Assembly (NCBI RefSeq): GCF_012928505.1
Contig: NZ_JABBJN010000042.1
Coordinates: 1-51,644 of the forward strand
Source of the DNA: Achromobacter sp. Bel
GTDB taxonomy: Bacteria; Pseudomonadota; Gammaproteobacteria; Burkholderiales; Burkholderiaceae_B
Direction of reading: 5' to 3'
DNA length: 51,644 nt
This document shows, one piece after another, positions 21,387 through 32,463 of the stretch (positions within the stretch are counted from its first letter, which is position 1; each line of letters starts with the position of its first letter). The notes under the pieces were generated by a model, which was not told where the DNA came from, ran no database searches, and saw only the letters and a list, made by a program, of their open reading frames with translations. The translations under genes and the position numbers were made by a program.

Positions 21387-22799
21387 ATGGCTCAAGACTG
21401 TGAAGCGGTACAGGCGCCTCTGATCGAGCGGCGTTCGATCGACTACATCCCCGAATCCGAGCGGCATGGCAAGCTGTACAGCCAGTTCACGCTCTGGATG
21501 GGTGCCAACCTCCAGATCACCGCCATCGTCACCGGCGCGCTGGCCGTGGTGCTGGGGGGCGACGTGTTCTGGTCGTTGATCGGGCTGTTCATCGGGCAGG
21601 TCCTGGGCGGCGGCGTCATGGCGCTGCACGCGGCGCAGGGCCCCAAGCTGGGCTTGCCGCAGATGATCTCCAGCCGGGTGCAGTTCGGCGTCTACGGCGC
21701 GGCGATACCCATCGTGCTGGTGTGCCTGATGTACCTGGGCTTCACGGCCACGGGCACCGTGTTGTCGGGGCAGGCGCTAGGCCAGCTGTTCGGCGTCAGC
21801 GACACCACGGGCATCCTGATCTTCGCGGCAGTGATCATCGCCGCCACCCTGTTCGGCTACCGGGTGATCCACATCATCGGACGGATCGCGACGGTCTTTG
21901 GCATCATCGCGTTCGTCTACCTGTTCAGCCGCGTGATGGCGGTGGGCGACGTGGGCCAGTTGCTGCAGATCCGGCATTTCAGCTGGAGCTCGTTCCTGCT
22001 GGCGGTCTCGCTGGCGGCGTCTTGGCAGATTGCCTACGGCCCCTACGTGGCGGACTACTCGCGCTATCTGCCCAGCGCCACCTCTTCCACGAAGACGTTC
22101 CTGGCAGTCGGATTGGGATCGGTGGTGGGCGCGCAGATCGCGATGGTGCTGGGCGTGCTGGCCGCCGCGATGGCCGCGGGCCAGTTCGCGGGCCGCGAAG
22201 TCGCCTATATCGTGGGCCTGGGCGGCACCGGTACGATGGCAGCGCTGCTGTACTTCAGCATTGCCTTCGGCAAGATCACGATCTCCACGTTGAATTCCTA
22301 CGGCAGCTTCATGTGCATCGCCACCATTGCCAGTGGCTTTCGGGGCCAGGTGCAGATCACGCGCCGGCAGCGGGCGATCGCCGTGGTGCTGATCGTGGCG
22401 GCGGCGACGGCGGTGGCGTTGATCGGCCAGCATTCCTTCCTGAATGCGTTCAAGTCCTTCATCCTGTTCCTGCTGGCGTTCTTCGTGCCCTGGAGCGCGG
22501 TGAACCTGGTGGACTACTACTTCGTAAACCGCGGGCAGTATGACGTGGCGGCGCTGTCGGACCCCAACGGGCGCTACGGGCGCTGGAACCTGCCGGGCAT
22601 CCTGGTCTACGCCTTCGGCGTGCTGGTGCAGATGCCCTTCATCTCCACCAAACTCTACACGGGGCCGATGGTCGAGCGGCTGGGCGGCGTCGATATCTCG
22701 TGGATCATCGGCCTGATCGTCCCCAGCATCCTTTATTACCTGTTCGCGCGCCGCGACGCGCGGCCCGTCCTCAACGAGCCGGCGGAAAAGCTGGCATGA
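21387..22799 (+). CDS. NCS1-family permease, probable urocanate or histidine-related importer
   Basis: A 470-residue inner-membrane protein with about 12 hydrophobic segments, of the nucleobase:cation symporter-1 (CodB-like) family. The N-terminal [20 protein letters not shown] leads into helix 1 with the substrate-site segment [30 protein letters not shown] late in the protein is also typical. ATG 21387, with GAGG upstream, is preferred over ATG 21351. It lies between hutU and hutH. As I recall, the Pseudomonas hut locus carries a urocanate permease in this position, so urocanate is the best guess. Confidence 0.87.
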   Translation: MAQDCEAVQAPLIERRSIDYIPESERHGKLYSQFTLWMGANLQITAIVTGALAVVLGGDVFWSLIGLFIGQVLGGGVMALHAAQGPKLGLPQMISSRVQFGVYGAAIPIVLVCLMYLGFTATGTVLSGQALGQLFGVSDTTGILIFAAVIIAATLFGYRVIHIIGRIATVFGIIAFVYLFSRVMAVGDVGQLLQIRHFSWSSFLLAVSLAASWQIAYGPYVADYSRYLPSATSSTKTFLAVGLGSVVGAQIAMVLGVLAAAMAAGQFAGREVAYIVGLGGTGTMAALLYFSIAFGKITISTLNSYGSFMCIATIASGFRGQVQITRRQRAIAVVLIVAAATAVALIGQHSFLNAFKSFILFLLAFFVPWSAVNLVDYYFVNRGQYDVAALSDPNGRYGRWNLPGILVYAFGVLVQMPFISTKLYTGPMVERLGGVDISWIIGLIVPSILYYLFARRDARPVLNEPAEKLA

Positions 22800-22843
22800 C
22801 AACGACATTGCATGACGCCGGCAACCGGCACAGGAGACCCACA

Positions 22844-24373
22844 ATGGATTTGCATTTGAAACCCGGCCATTTGACGCTGTCGGACCTGCGACGCGTGTAC
22901 CAGCAGCCGGTCCGCGTGACGCTGGATCCCGAGGCGGGCGGCGCCATCGACGCCAGCGTGGCGACCGTCGAGCGCATCATCGCCGAGGGCCGCACTGTCT
23001 ATGGCATCAATACGGGTTTCGGCCTGCTGGCGTCCACCAAGATTGCCCGCGAAGACCTGGAGGCGCTGCAAACCTCACTGGTGCGCTCGCACGCCGCCGG
23101 CGTGGGCGAGGCGCTGGATGACGCCATGGTCCGCCTGATCATGGTGCTGAAGATCAACAGCCTGGCGCGGGGCTACTCCGGCATCCGGCGCCACGTGATC
23201 GACAGCCTGATCGCGCTGGTGAACGCCGAGGTCTATCCGCACATTCCCCTGAAGGGCTCGGTGGGCGCCTCCGGTGACCTGGCGCCCCTGGCACATATGT
23301 CGATGGTGTTGCTGGGCGAAAGCCGCGCCCGCCACCAGGGCGAATGGCTGAGCGCCAAAGACGCGCTGGCCCGCGCGGGCCTGGCGCCGTTGACGCTGGC
23401 GGCCAAGGAAGGGCTGGCGTTGCTGAACGGCACGCAGGTATCCACCGCGTATGCCTTGCGCGGGCTGTTCGAGGCCGAGGACATGATGGCCGCGGGTCTT
23501 GTGTGCGGCAGCCTCAGCGTGGAGGCGATGCTGGGCTCGCGCGTGCCGTTCGACGCTCGCATCCACGCCGCGCGCGGCCAGCTCGGGCAGATCGACGTGG
23601 CGACCGTCTACCGCGCGCTGCTGGACAACGACAGCGAGGTCGGCCACTCGCACGCGGATTGCGAGAAAGTGCAGGATCCCTACTCCCTGCGCTGCCAGCC
23701 CCAGGTCATGGGCGCCTGCCTGACGCAGATCCGCCATGCCGCGCAGGTGCTGCAAATTGAATCCAACGCCGTGTCGGACAACCCGTTGGTGTTCGTGGAC
23801 GAGGGCGACGTGATCTCGGGCGGCAACTTCCATGCCGAACCCGTGGCGATGGTGGCCGACAACCTGGCGCTGGCGCTGGCCGAAATCGGTGCGTTGTCGG
23901 AACGGCGCATCGCGCTGATGATGGACAAGCACATGTCTCAGCTGCCGCCGTTCCTGGTGGCCAAGGGCGGCGTCAATTCAGGCTTCATGATCGCCCAGGT
24001 GACGGCGGCGGCGCTGGCCAGCGACAACAAGGCGCTGGCGCATCCCGCCAGCGTGGACAGCATGCCCACGTCCGCCAACCAGGAAGACCACGTGTCGATG
24101 GCGCCCAACGCCGGCAAGCGACTGTGGGCAATGGCCGAAAACGTGCGCGACATCCTGGCGATCGAATGGCTGGGCGCCTGCCAGGGCCTGGATTTCCGGG
24201 AAGGGTTGAAGACCTCGCCCCAGCTTGAGCAGGCGCGGCGCGCCCTGCGCGAACAGGTGCCGCATTACGAAGAAGACCGCTTCTTCGCGCCGGACATCGC
24301 CGCCGCCAGCGGCCTGATCGCCGCGCAAGTCCTGAACGGCCTGATGCCGGCAGGCCTGCTGCCCAGCCTTTAA
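22844..24373 (+). CDS. hutH: histidine ammonia-lyase
   Basis: A 509-residue ammonia-lyase that deaminates L-histidine to urocanate, the first step of the pathway. The MIO electrophile precursor Ala-Ser-Gly is at 142-144 in [14 protein letters not shown]. Tyr53 in VYGINTGFG and the QEDHVSM motif (about residue 412-418) are the other catalytic blocks. The ATG at 22844 is preceded by AGGAGA and yields the standard length. It starts 44 bases after the permease stop. Confidence 0.97.
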   Translation: MDLHLKPGHLTLSDLRRVYQQPVRVTLDPEAGGAIDASVATVERIIAEGRTVYGINTGFGLLASTKIAREDLEALQTSLVRSHAAGVGEALDDAMVRLIMVLKINSLARGYSGIRRHVIDSLIALVNAEVYPHIPLKGSVGASGDLAPLAHMSMVLLGESRARHQGEWLSAKDALARAGLAPLTLAAKEGLALLNGTQVSTAYALRGLFEAEDMMAAGLVCGSLSVEAMLGSRVPFDARIHAARGQLGQIDVATVYRALLDNDSEVGHSHADCEKVQDPYSLRCQPQVMGACLTQIRHAAQVLQIESNAVSDNPLVFVDEGDVISGGNFHAEPVAMVADNLALALAEIGALSERRIALMMDKHMSQLPPFLVAKGGVNSGFMIAQVTAAALASDNKALAHPASVDSMPTSANQEDHVSMAPNAGKRLWAMAENVRDILAIEWLGACQGLDFREGLKTSPQLEQARRALREQVPHYEEDRFFAPDIAAASGLIAAQVLNGLMPAGLLPSL

Positions 24374-24383
24374 ATCCCATGAC

Positions 24384-24402
24384 GCGGCCCCGATTGGGCC
24401 GC
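24384..24402 (+). other. hairpin after hutH without T tract
   Basis: GCGGCCC/GGGCCGC (24384-24390 and 24396-24402) forms a perfect 7-bp stem with a 5-base loop, 11 bases after the hutH stop. Lack of a T tract suggests mRNA processing or partial attenuation before hutT. Confidence 0.45.
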
Positions 24403-24491
24403 GATGGCTTCACGCCTTGTGACAGCGCCCGCAGATGGCGCGCGCCGGGCGGTTGACGGCGCTCGCCTATTACAAGTGTATGGAGACAGGA

Positions 24492-25922
24492 ATGCAGGCA
24501 CAAAGACAGGCACAACCAGGGGAAAAAACGCAGGACCTGAAACGTGGGCTCAACGCCCGGCACATCCGCTTCATGGCCCTGGGGTCCGCGATCGGGACCG
24601 GGCTGTTCTACGGGTCGGCCAAGGCCATCCAGGAGGCCGGCCCGTCCGTGCTGCTGGCCTACCTGATCGCTGGCGCCGCCGTTTACATGGTGATGCGCGC
24701 CCTGGGCGAAATGGCGGTGCACAACCCAGTGTCGGGGTCGTTCGGGCAGTACGCCACCAGTTACCTCGGACCTGTCGCGGGTTTCCTGACGGGTTGGACC
24801 TACGCCTTCGAGATGATCATCGTCTGCCTGGCCGACATCACGGCCTTCGGGCTGTACATGGGCTTCTGGTATCCCGACGTGCCGCGCTGGATCTGGGTGC
24901 TGTCCATTGTGTGCTTCATCGGCGCCATCAACCTGTGTTCGGTCAAGGTGTTTGGCGAACTGGAGTTTTGGCTGTCGCTGCTGAAGGTGGGCGCCATCAT
25001 CGCGATGATCGTGGGCGGGTTGGGCATCATGCTGTTCGGTTTGGGACTGAATGGGGACAGCGCGGCGACCGGCGTGCATAACCTGTGGGAGCACGGTGGC
25101 TTCATGCCTAATGGCGTGGGCGGATTGATCGCGTCGCTGGCGGTGGTCGTGTTCGCGTTCGGCGGCATCGAGATCATCGGCATCACCGCGGGCGAGGCGA
25201 AGGACCCCGGCCGTACCCTGCCGCGCGCCATCAATGCGGTGCCTCTGCGTATCCTGCTGTTCTATGTGCTGACGCTGTTCGTGCTGATGTCGATTTTCCC
25301 GTGGACGCAGATCGGCAGCAAAGGCAGCCCCTTCGTGCAGATCTTCGACAGCCTGGGTATCAATTCGGCGGCCACGATCCTCAACATCGTGGTCATATCG
25401 GCGGCGGTGTCGGCGATCAACAGCGACATTTTCGGCGCGGGCCGCATGTTGTATGGCATGGCGCAGCAGGGCCAGGCGCCGCGCGGCTTCGGGGCGGTAT
25501 CGCGCAACGGCGTGCCGTGGATGACCGTCGTGGTGATGTCGGCGGCGCTGCTGCTGGGCGTGGTGCTGAATTACCTGATCCCCGAAGGCGTGTTCGTGCT
25601 GATCGCCTCGATCGCCACCTTCGCCACGGTTTGGGTCTGGTTGATGATCCTGTTGTCGCAAGTGGCGATGCGGCGCAAGATGAGCCCGGAGGCCGTGGCC
25701 GCGCTGAAGTTCCCGGTGCCGTTCTGGCCCATGGGGCCGATCGCGGCAATTGTGTTCATGCTTTTCGTGTTCGGGGTGCTGGGCTATTTCCCGCGGACGC
25801 AGGCGGCGCTTGGGGTGGGCGTGGTGTGGATCGCGCTGTTGTGCGTGGCGTACCGCATGTGGGTGCATCCCAAGCGGCCCTCGGGCGGCATTCCGGTGCC
25901 GGTGGAACAGGGTTCAGATTGA
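24492..25922 (+). CDS. hutT: histidine permease, APC superfamily
   Basis: A 476-residue amino-acid permease with about 12 membrane segments. It begins with [20 protein letters not shown], the same signature as the permease at 8898-10301, and the two proteins are alike end to end. The ATG at 24492 follows GGAGACAGGA; ATG 24480 is an alternative. Location between hutH and hutI makes histidine the expected substrate. The gap of about 118 bases after hutH may contain a weak promoter. Confidence 0.9.
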   Translation: MQAQRQAQPGEKTQDLKRGLNARHIRFMALGSAIGTGLFYGSAKAIQEAGPSVLLAYLIAGAAVYMVMRALGEMAVHNPVSGSFGQYATSYLGPVAGFLTGWTYAFEMIIVCLADITAFGLYMGFWYPDVPRWIWVLSIVCFIGAINLCSVKVFGELEFWLSLLKVGAIIAMIVGGLGIMLFGLGLNGDSAATGVHNLWEHGGFMPNGVGGLIASLAVVVFAFGGIEIIGITAGEAKDPGRTLPRAINAVPLRILLFYVLTLFVLMSIFPWTQIGSKGSPFVQIFDSLGINSAATILNIVVISAAVSAINSDIFGAGRMLYGMAQQGQAPRGFGAVSRNGVPWMTVVVMSAALLLGVVLNYLIPEGVFVLIASIATFATVWVWLMILLSQVAMRRKMSPEAVAALKFPVPFWPMGPIAAIVFMLFVFGVLGYFPRTQAALGVGVVWIALLCVAYRMWVHPKRPSGGIPVPVEQGSD

Positions 25923-25945
25923 TGGGCGATTTTCAGGAGAATGGT

Positions 25946-27163
25946 ATGAGACAGGTCTGGCTCAACTGCCATGCCGCCACGATGGCGGACGGGGGATATT
26001 CGGCGATTGAGCGCGCCGCCATCGTGACGCGCGCAGACCGCATCGAATGGGTCGGCCCGGAAGCGGATCTGCCCGTCGTCGATGCTGCGCAGGTGCATGA
26101 CCTGGGCGGCGCCTGGGTCACGCCGGGGCTGATCGATTGCCACACGCATCTGGTGTTCGGCGGCAACCGCAGCCTGGAGTTCGAACAGCGGCTGCAAGGC
26201 GTGGACTACGCCACGATCGCGGCGCAGGGCGGCGGTATCGCCAGCACCGTGCGCGCCACGCGCGCCGCCTCGGAAGACGCGCTGTACTTCAGCGCGCGCC
26301 AGCGGGCCTTGCACTTGCTGGAGGACGGCGTTACCACCCTGGAGGTCAAGTCAGGGTATGGCCTGGACCTGCCCAACGAACGCAAGATGCTGCGGGTGGC
26401 GCGGCGGCTGGGCCAGACGCTGCCATTGACGGTTCAAGCGACCTGCCTGGCCGCGCACGCCCTGCCGCCGGAATATGCCGGGCGCGCCGACGACTACATC
26501 GACGAGGTCGCGCGCCGCATGCTGCCCGTGCTGGCGGCGGAAGGCCTGGTCGATGCGGTTGACGCGTTCTGCGAGCACCTGGCGTTTTCACCCGAGCAGG
26601 TCGAGCGTGTCTTCAAGGCCGCGGCGCATCTGGATCTGCCGGTCAAGTTGCATGCCGAGCAGTTGTCGTCCTTGCACGGGGCGACGCTGGCGGCGCGCTA
26701 CGGCGCCCTGTCGGCCGACCACCTGGAATACCTGACGGAAAGTGATGTGGTGGCGATGGCGCAAGCGGGCACCGTGGCGGTGCTGCTGCCGGGCGCCTTT
26801 TACGCCCTGCGGGAAACCCAGCTGCCACCGTTGGACCTGCTGCGCCGGCACGGCGTGCCTATCGCGATTTCAACCGACCTGAATCCGGGGACCTCGCCCG
26901 TGCTGTCCTTGCGGTTGATGCTGAGCATGGCCTGCACGCTCTTTCGGATGACGCCCGAAGAGGCGCTGGCCGGCGTCACCACGCATGCCGCCCGCGCCTT
27001 GGGATTGCAGGCGACCCATGGCGTGCTGGCCGCGGGCAAAGTCGCGGACTTCGTCGCATGGAATGTTGCCCACCCGTCGGAACTGGCCTATTGGATTGGC
27101 GGTGATCTGCCCAAGCGGATTGTCCGGCATGGCGGCGTGGTGGACGTGTCGGCGCTGCACTGA
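25946..27163 (+). CDS. hutI: imidazolonepropionase
   Basis: A 405-residue amidohydrolase-superfamily enzyme. Metal ligands are His66 and His68 in [10 protein letters not shown], a later His in KLHAEQLS and Asp in [10 protein letters not shown]. It opens the imidazolone ring to give N-formimidoyl-L-glutamate. The ATG at 25946 has AGGAG seven bases upstream; an overlapping ATG at 25941 is out of frame. It starts 23 bases after hutT. Confidence 0.97.
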   Translation: MRQVWLNCHAATMADGGYSAIERAAIVTRADRIEWVGPEADLPVVDAAQVHDLGGAWVTPGLIDCHTHLVFGGNRSLEFEQRLQGVDYATIAAQGGGIASTVRATRAASEDALYFSARQRALHLLEDGVTTLEVKSGYGLDLPNERKMLRVARRLGQTLPLTVQATCLAAHALPPEYAGRADDYIDEVARRMLPVLAAEGLVDAVDAFCEHLAFSPEQVERVFKAAAHLDLPVKLHAEQLSSLHGATLAARYGALSADHLEYLTESDVVAMAQAGTVAVLLPGAFYALRETQLPPLDLLRRHGVPIAISTDLNPGTSPVLSLRLMLSMACTLFRMTPEEALAGVTTHAARALGLQATHGVLAAGKVADFVAWNVAHPSELAYWIGGDLPKRIVRHGGVVDVSALH

Positions 27164-27353
27164 CCCGCGGCATGATCCGCTTGGCCGACCGCCCGCAATG
27201 ACCTGGCGCGGCGCCCTGCGGCGGATTCGGACCAACAGGCGCCCGATCCGGACCAGATGCGCCGTCGCGCCGCCGTTTTCCCTTGAGGCGTTCTACGATG
27301 TCGCACGGCGGCGCCCGATGGCGGGCGCGTTGCGACAGCGTAGGGGCAAACGT

Positions 27354-28118
27354 ATGCGGATCTGCATGATGGAAGGGCCGGTGGACCTGGCGCCGGAAGG
27401 CGCCACCTGGGATGGCATCGCGGACCGCATCGGTGAGCTGGCGCCCGACTTGCTGGTCACCAACGAGATGCCGTTTGGCCCGTGGTTGGCGGCGCTGCCC
27501 GCCTATGACCCGGCGCTGGCGGCCGAATCGGTGCGTATCCACGAGGCCGGGTTGCGCGCTCTGGCGGCGCTAGACGTACCCGCTATCGTGTCGTCGCGCC
27601 CGGTGCCGGCGGGCGGCCGTCTGGCCAACGAGGCCTTCGCGCTGCAGGGCGGGCGCTACACCCCATTGCATCACAAGCAGTACTTTCCTGAAGAGCCGGG
27701 CTTCTTCGAAGCCACCTGGTTCCAGCCCGAGATGCCGGGCTTCGAGGTCTTTGAGGTGGGCGGCATCCGCCTGGGCGTGCAACTGTGCACCGAGCTCATG
27801 TTCAACGAGCGCGCGCGCCGCTATGGGCGCGACGGGGCCGAACTGATCGTGGTGCCGCGAGCAAGCGGCGCCTCCGTCGGGCGCTGGTTGACGGCGGGCG
27901 CGATGGCGGCGCTGGTGTCGGGCTGCTATGTGGTCAGCTGCAACCGAGCAGGTCGCACGGCTGACGGGCAGGTGTTCGGCGGCCGCGCTTTCGCCTTCCG
28001 GCCCGACGGCGAACCCCTGGCGCAGACGACCGACAGCGAATCGATCGTGGTGATCGACGTGGACCCGGCCCGGTCGCGGGCGCAGCAGGCGCTGTACCCC
28101 TGCTACGTGCGGGAGTGA
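27354..28118 (+). CDS. carbon-nitrogen hydrolase (nitrilase superfamily) at the hut operon end
   Basis: A 254-residue nitrilase-superfamily hydrolase. The Glu-Lys-Cys triad is intact: Glu38 (TNEMPFG), Lys108 (HHKQYF) and Cys145 (VQLCTELMF). It is short compared with true nitrilases, closer to amidases or carbamoylases. It follows hutI by 190 bases in the same direction. No hutF (deiminase) or hutG (formiminoglutamase/deformylase) is in the window. A role in hydrolysing formimidoyl- or formylglutamate is therefore possible, though it is inference. The 190-base gap could hold a separate promoter, so operon membership is not certain. Confidence 0.85.
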   Translation: MRICMMEGPVDLAPEGATWDGIADRIGELAPDLLVTNEMPFGPWLAALPAYDPALAAESVRIHEAGLRALAALDVPAIVSSRPVPAGGRLANEAFALQGGRYTPLHHKQYFPEEPGFFEATWFQPEMPGFEVFEVGGIRLGVQLCTELMFNERARRYGRDGAELIVVPRASGASVGRWLTAGAMAALVSGCYVVSCNRAGRTADGQVFGGRAFAFRPDGEPLAQTTDSESIVVIDVDPARSRAQQALYPCYVRE

Positions 28119-28181
28119 TGCGGGGCGGCAAGGGGGCGCGACGCGGGTCGCCTATGTCTTCGGCCCGCGCCGGCCCGCGGC

Positions 28182-29780
28182 TCAGGCGGCGATCGCGACG
28201 GCCCGCTGACCCGTTATGAGCGCGGGTAGCCGGAACGCGCTGACCGCCTCTTGCAGCCGCTGCGCCTGGGTCTCCAACGACGACGCGGCCGCCGCAGCTT
28301 CTTCGACCAGTGCCGCGTTCTGCTGCGTCACCTGATCCATCTGGTTCACCGCCGTGTTGACCTGGTCGATGCCGGTCACCTGTTCCTGTGAGGCGGTCGC
28401 GATGTCGCTGACCAGCAGCGTCAGGCGTTCGATGGTGGCCAGGATCTCTTCCATGGTGCGGCCAGCGGCTTCGACCTGCGCCGACCCCGCCTGCACCGTG
28501 GCGCCGGATTCGCTGAGCAATTGCTTGATTTCCTTGGCGGCGCTGGCACTGCGTTGCGCCAGCGACCGGACTTCCGCCGCCACCACCGCAAAGCCCTTGC
28601 CCTCTTCACCCGCCCGGGCGGCTTCCACCGCCGCGTTCAGCGCCAGGATGTTGGTCTGGAAGGCGATGCCGTCAATGACGCTTACGATGGCTTCGATGCG
28701 GCCCGCGTCCTGCGCGATTGCGCGCATGGTACTGACCGCTTCCTTTACCGCCTGGCCGCCGCGCTGGACCACGTCGCTGGCGGCCGTGGCCATCTGGTTG
28801 GCCTGGCGGGCGTTTTCAGCGTTGCTGGTCACGGTGGACAACAATTGCTCCATGCTGGCCGCGGTCTCTTCCAGTGAGGCCGCCTGCTGCTCGGTGCGGC
28901 TGGACAAGTCCTGGTTGCCAGCGGCGATTTCGCTGGATCCGGCATTGATCTCGACCACGCCGTCGCGCACGGCGTGGACCGTGCGTACCAGGCTGGCCTG
29001 CATTTCTTGCAGGTAGGGGATGATCTGGCCCACGCAATTGTTGCCAAACGGGGCGATGGGCGTGGTCAGGTCGCCGTTGGCGATCCGCCGGAAATGGCCC
29101 TTGATCGCGTCCAGCGGCCGCCGTACGAACGCCACGACGTAGCGGTCGCCCAGCGCCAGCAGCAATAGGCAGATGCCCAGCATGACCCCCATCCCGATGT
29201 AGGCGTGCTGGCGTTTGGCGGCGGCATCCTCCCACAGCAGGGTTTCCCGCTGCTTGGCATAGGCCTCGTAATTTTCGATGCTCTTGCCGAAAGCGCGGCT
29301 GGCTGTCACGACGGCGGTGGCCGCATGCGCGCGGGCGCGGGCAATGTCGCCGGCCTCCAGGTGCTGTCGCTGCACGGCGATACCGCCGGTGACCAGGGCG
29401 TCGAACCCGGACTGCATGGCTTGCAGGATGGCGGGTGGGGCGTCTTTGCGCGCCAGGTCTACGAATATCGTTTGCTGGCGCCTGGCCTCGTCCAGTGCGG
29501 CGTCGATGCTGCGTCCTTCTTCCGCCGCCTGGGCGGCCTGGCCGTCGCGGGCGTATTCCAGCTGGCGCGACAGCCGTAGCCGCGCGCGCATGATCTGATC
29601 GTTGACCCGGGACAGGGCGGAGACTTCGTGAAGGAGTTCGCTGCTGGCGGCGAGCGCTTCGCCGGCGCTACGCAGACCATTGACGCTGATGGCCGACAGA
29701 CCGGTGACCAAGGCGCTGATCATGAGCAGGGTGCACAGGATCATGCGGCGGATAGTGATGTCTTTCAAGAATTGTGTCAT
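28182..29780 (-). CDS. methyl-accepting chemotaxis protein
   Basis: A 532-residue chemoreceptor. Transmembrane segment 1 is at about 12-32, and a four-helix-bundle type periplasmic domain runs to about 190. Segment 2 follows ([18 protein letters not shown]), then a HAMP domain ([23 protein letters not shown]). The signalling hairpin is [41 protein letters not shown]. It would signal through CheW/CheA. No C-terminal NWETF-type pentapeptide is present, as the protein ends shortly after VSAFRLP. The ligand is not predictable. No other chemotaxis gene is near. Confidence 0.95.
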   Translation of the reverse strand: MTQFLKDITIRRMILCTLLMISALVTGLSAISVNGLRSAGEALAASSELLHEVSALSRVNDQIMRARLRLSRQLEYARDGQAAQAAEEGRSIDAALDEARRQQTIFVDLARKDAPPAILQAMQSGFDALVTGGIAVQRQHLEAGDIARARAHAATAVVTASRAFGKSIENYEAYAKQRETLLWEDAAAKRQHAYIGMGVMLGICLLLLALGDRYVVAFVRRPLDAIKGHFRRIANGDLTTPIAPFGNNCVGQIIPYLQEMQASLVRTVHAVRDGVVEINAGSSEIAAGNQDLSSRTEQQAASLEETAASMEQLLSTVTSNAENARQANQMATAASDVVQRGGQAVKEAVSTMRAIAQDAGRIEAIVSVIDGIAFQTNILALNAAVEAARAGEEGKGFAVVAAEVRSLAQRSASAAKEIKQLLSESGATVQAGSAQVEAAGRTMEEILATIERLTLLVSDIATASQEQVTGIDQVNTAVNQMDQVTQQNAALVEEAAAAASSLETQAQRLQEAVSAFRLPALITGQRAVAIAA

Positions 29781-29868
29781 ACGAGTCGTACCCCTGATAC
29801 AGCGAGTGCTGCATCAGCAACAACGACCCGGTTTCAGCGATATTTAGCCGCTGTTTCACAACTTACGA

Positions 29869-29898
29869 ATATATCGGCCAGATGCCCGTATATATCGG
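29869..29898. repeat. direct repeat ATATATCGG, 21 bp apart
   Basis: ATATATCGG occurs at 29869-29877 and 29890-29898, two helical turns apart, upstream of the chemoreceptor gene (start 29780). In-phase direct repeats suggest a regulator binding site. No protein can be assigned. Confidence 0.4.
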
Positions 29899-29906
29899 AA
29901 AATAAC

Positions 29907-29919
29907 GCAACATTGTTGC
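29907..29919 (-). terminator. weak terminator after the MFS gene
   Basis: A GCAAC/GTTGC 5-bp stem with a 3-base loop lies 13 bases beyond the MFS stop. On the minus strand it is followed by GTTATTTT, and on the plus strand by TTTTT. Confidence 0.5.
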
Positions 29920-29931
29920 TTTTTAGCGTTT

Positions 29932-31311
29932 TCACGCGGCGAAACGCAAGCGGGAAAAGCTGGCGATGCAGGCCAGCGCGGCGCACAAGCCGCCCAGCCA
30001 CAAGGCGGCGATCGCGCCGTGTGTCGTAGACACGTGAAAGCACGCGGCTACCAGCGCCGCGCCGCTGGCTTGCCCCAAGAGGCGAACGGTGCCAATCATG
30101 CCGCTGGCGCCACCCGCCCGGGAGGCGGGCGCCGACGTCATGATGGCGCGCAGGTTGGGCGACTGGAAAAAGCCGAATCCCGCGCCGCAGATGGCCATGC
30201 GCCACGAGATGTCCCAGGCCGACGGTGTGGCGGGCATCAAGGCCAGCAGCACCATCCCCAAGGCCAGCAGCGCCAGGCCGACGCCGCCCAGGATGCCGGC
30301 GGGATAGTGGTCGGACATGCGCCCGGCGATCGGCGCCATGATGGCCACCACCACCGGCCAGGGCGTGATCAGGAAACCGGTATGTACCTGGCTGTAGCCC
30401 AACACGGATTGGAACAGGAAGGGCAGCGATACGAACGCCAGCGCCTGCGCCGCGAAGGCGCAGACGGCCGTGGCGGCAGACAGGGCGAACAAGGGCCTGC
30501 GCAGCAGGTCCACGGCCAGGATCGGTGCGGGATGGCCAGCCTGCCGGCGCATCAGCAGCCACAAACTGGCAATGGCGCCGCCCCACTCCAGCGCGATGCG
30601 CGCCCAGGGCGCGCCGTGCGCCAGTTCATTCGAGCCCAGCACGAACAGGCCCAGCGTCAGCGCGCACAGCAGGGCGGCGATGCCGTCAAAGCCGTGAGGC
30701 GCACGGGCGGTCTCGGGCAGGCCGCGCAGGGCCAGCACCGCGGCCACGATACCGATCGGCACGTTGATGAGGAACAGCCAGTGCCAGGATCCCAGCAGCA
30801 GGATGGCGGACGCCGCGGTGGGGCCGGCCGCGAACGACAGGCCGACCACCATCGCGTTCAGGCCCAGCCCGCGGCCAAGCATGTGGGACGGGTAGATGAA
30901 GCGCAGCAGCGCGCCGTTCACGCTCATCACGCCGGCCGCGCCCAGGCCTTGCAGGATCCGCGCCACGACCAGCGCCGGTAGCGACGGCGCCAGGCCGCAG
31001 GCCAGCGACGACAGGATGAACACCGCAAGCCCTACGATGTAGACGCGCCGGTGGCCCAGGATCTCGCCCAGGGCGGCCGCGGGCAACAACCCCGCCACCA
31101 TGGCCAGCTGATAGCCGCTGATGACCCAGATCGACCCTGCGTCGCTGGCTTGCAGGTCGCGCGCGATGGTGGGCAGCGCGGTGTTGGCGATGGCCGTGTC
31201 CAGGCTGGCCATGCAGACCGCCAGCATCACGGCCAGCAGCGCGCCCAGGCGTTCGGAAGCAGGCAAGCCGGCGCCAGCCGGATAGACGGTATTGCGGGAG
31301 AACGAGAGCAT
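29932..31311 (-). CDS. MFS transporter, EmrB/QacA (DHA2)-like drug exporter
   Basis: A 459-residue inner-membrane protein with 12-14 hydrophobic segments. Motif A appears as GEILGHRRVYIVG in the loop after helix 2, and motif C-like GLSFAAGPTAASAIL marks an exporter. MASLDTAIANTALPTIARDL in helix 1 is the DHA2 signature. The ATG at 31311 is preferred because longer forms add a low-complexity, unrelated N-terminus. It lies 85 bases downstream of the lysR gene on the same strand. The substrate is unknown. Confidence 0.88.
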   Translation of the reverse strand: MLSFSRNTVYPAGAGLPASERLGALLAVMLAVCMASLDTAIANTALPTIARDLQASDAGSIWVISGYQLAMVAGLLPAAALGEILGHRRVYIVGLAVFILSSLACGLAPSLPALVVARILQGLGAAGVMSVNGALLRFIYPSHMLGRGLGLNAMVVGLSFAAGPTAASAILLLGSWHWLFLINVPIGIVAAVLALRGLPETARAPHGFDGIAALLCALTLGLFVLGSNELAHGAPWARIALEWGGAIASLWLLMRRQAGHPAPILAVDLLRRPLFALSAATAVCAFAAQALAFVSLPFLFQSVLGYSQVHTGFLITPWPVVVAIMAPIAGRMSDHYPAGILGGVGLALLALGMVLLALMPATPSAWDISWRMAICGAGFGFFQSPNLRAIMTSAPASRAGGASGMIGTVRLLGQASGAALVAACFHVSTTHGAIAALWLGGLCAALACIASFSRLRFAA

Positions 31312-31396
31312 GGGCGGGGGGCGGGCGAGGCTTCCGGGCGGAACGTCCAGAATCAGGAGGACTGATTCTAATGCCGCATCGGGATTCAACGCTTCG

Positions 31397-32338
31397 TCAG
31401 GGGCGGGCGCGGCCGCGCAGCATGTCGGCCAGTTCCGTGTAGCAGCGTTGCACGGCGGCACGGGCCTGCGTTTCGGGAGCACGGGTCATCAGGCAGATGC
31501 GGCGTGTCATCTGCGGGCGCTGCACGGGCACGATGGCCAAGCCGTCGCCGCGCTGGCCTTGCGTGTACAAGCGCGAGATCAACCCTACGCGCAGCCCGGC
31601 GCGCACCAGGCTGTAGAGCGTGTCGGTGTAGTTCAGCGTGTCGGTCGCGGCCAGGTCGGCGCCCTGTTGGCGCAGGGTAGCCACGATCATCTCGTAGGTG
31701 CTGCCGCGCGACAGCACGGCCAGCGGCTCGTGCTTCAGGTCCTGCCAGGTGACCGCGCTACGGCGCGAGAGCCGGTGCGTGTCGGCCAGTACCGCCACCA
31801 GCTCGTCTTCGGCGACGAAGGCGGCGGCCACGCCGGGTTTCAGCCCGAAATCCAGCCCCAGGCCGATATCCAGTTCACCGTTGTCCAGGGCGGACATCAA
31901 TTCATCGTTCAGGTGGTCGCTCAGGACCAGCACGGTCTCGGGATGCCGTAAGCGCCACTGCGCCACGGCCGGCGCCAGCAGGTGCATGGTGGACGGGATG
32001 CAGCCGATGCGCACCGTGGCGGCCTGCGTGTCCAAGAGGCGCTGCAGATCGTCGGCGCCTTGGGTGTAGGTATTGAGCAGCCATTCGATTTGAGCCCGGG
32101 CGGCCAGCCCGGCCGGGGTCAGGCGCACGTGGTGGGTGCTGCGTTCGAATAGCGCCACGCCCATCAGCGTTTCCAGTTCGCGGATGGCCGAGGACAGCGC
32201 GGGCTGGCTCAGCGCCAGCGCCTGGGCGGCGCGGCTGAAGCTGGCGTGGCGCGCCACCTCCTTGAAGCCGCGCAACTGGCGCAGGGTGGGCTGGCGCGGC
32301 GGCGTGGCCGGGCGGTCCGGGTCGGGGCGCTTGGTCAT
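31397..32338 (-). CDS. LysR-family transcriptional regulator
   Basis: A 313-residue LysR regulator. Residues about 18-77 form the winged helix (LRQLRGFKEVARHASFSRAAQALALSQPALSSAIRELE). The rest is the periplasmic-binding-like effector domain (VRIGCIPSTMHLLAP onward). It is divergent from the Bug-protein/M20 operon with 125 bases between. A dyad overlapping its start codon is a likely binding site, so it probably controls that operon and itself. Co-inducer unknown. Confidence 0.93.
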   Translation of the reverse strand: MTKRPDPDRPATPPRQPTLRQLRGFKEVARHASFSRAAQALALSQPALSSAIRELETLMGVALFERSTHHVRLTPAGLAARAQIEWLLNTYTQGADDLQRLLDTQAATVRIGCIPSTMHLLAPAVAQWRLRHPETVLVLSDHLNDELMSALDNGELDIGLGLDFGLKPGVAAAFVAEDELVAVLADTHRLSRRSAVTWQDLKHEPLAVLSRGSTYEMIVATLRQQGADLAATDTLNYTDTLYSLVRAGLRVGLISRLYTQGQRGDGLAIVPVQRPQMTRRICLMTRAPETQARAAVQRCYTELADMLRGRARP

Positions 32339-32359
32339 AGATTTACCTGATGAATCTAT
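32337..32359. promoter_or_regulatory. LysR-type dyad ATAGATT-N9-AATCTAT
   Basis: Perfect 7-base inverted arms at 32337-32343 and 32353-32359 contain the T-N11-A core of LysR boxes. They overlap the lysR start codon and lie upstream of the divergent binding-protein gene. Autoregulation and activation from this site are the usual family arrangement. Confidence 0.65.
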
Positions 32360-32463
32360 AAAAATATACCATTTCAGTTATTACCCGGAGCTGGGTAGGA
32401 TGGCGCCGTCGCCTTCCTGCGCGCCCTGCCTGGGCGCGCGTATCCGTCCCGATCGCCCTCACC

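Noticed and set aside
23985..25868. 627-codon minus-strand frame opposite hutH and hutT
   Set aside because: It overlaps two certain genes, and its His/Arg/Gln-rich product has no domain. It is a codon-bias shadow.
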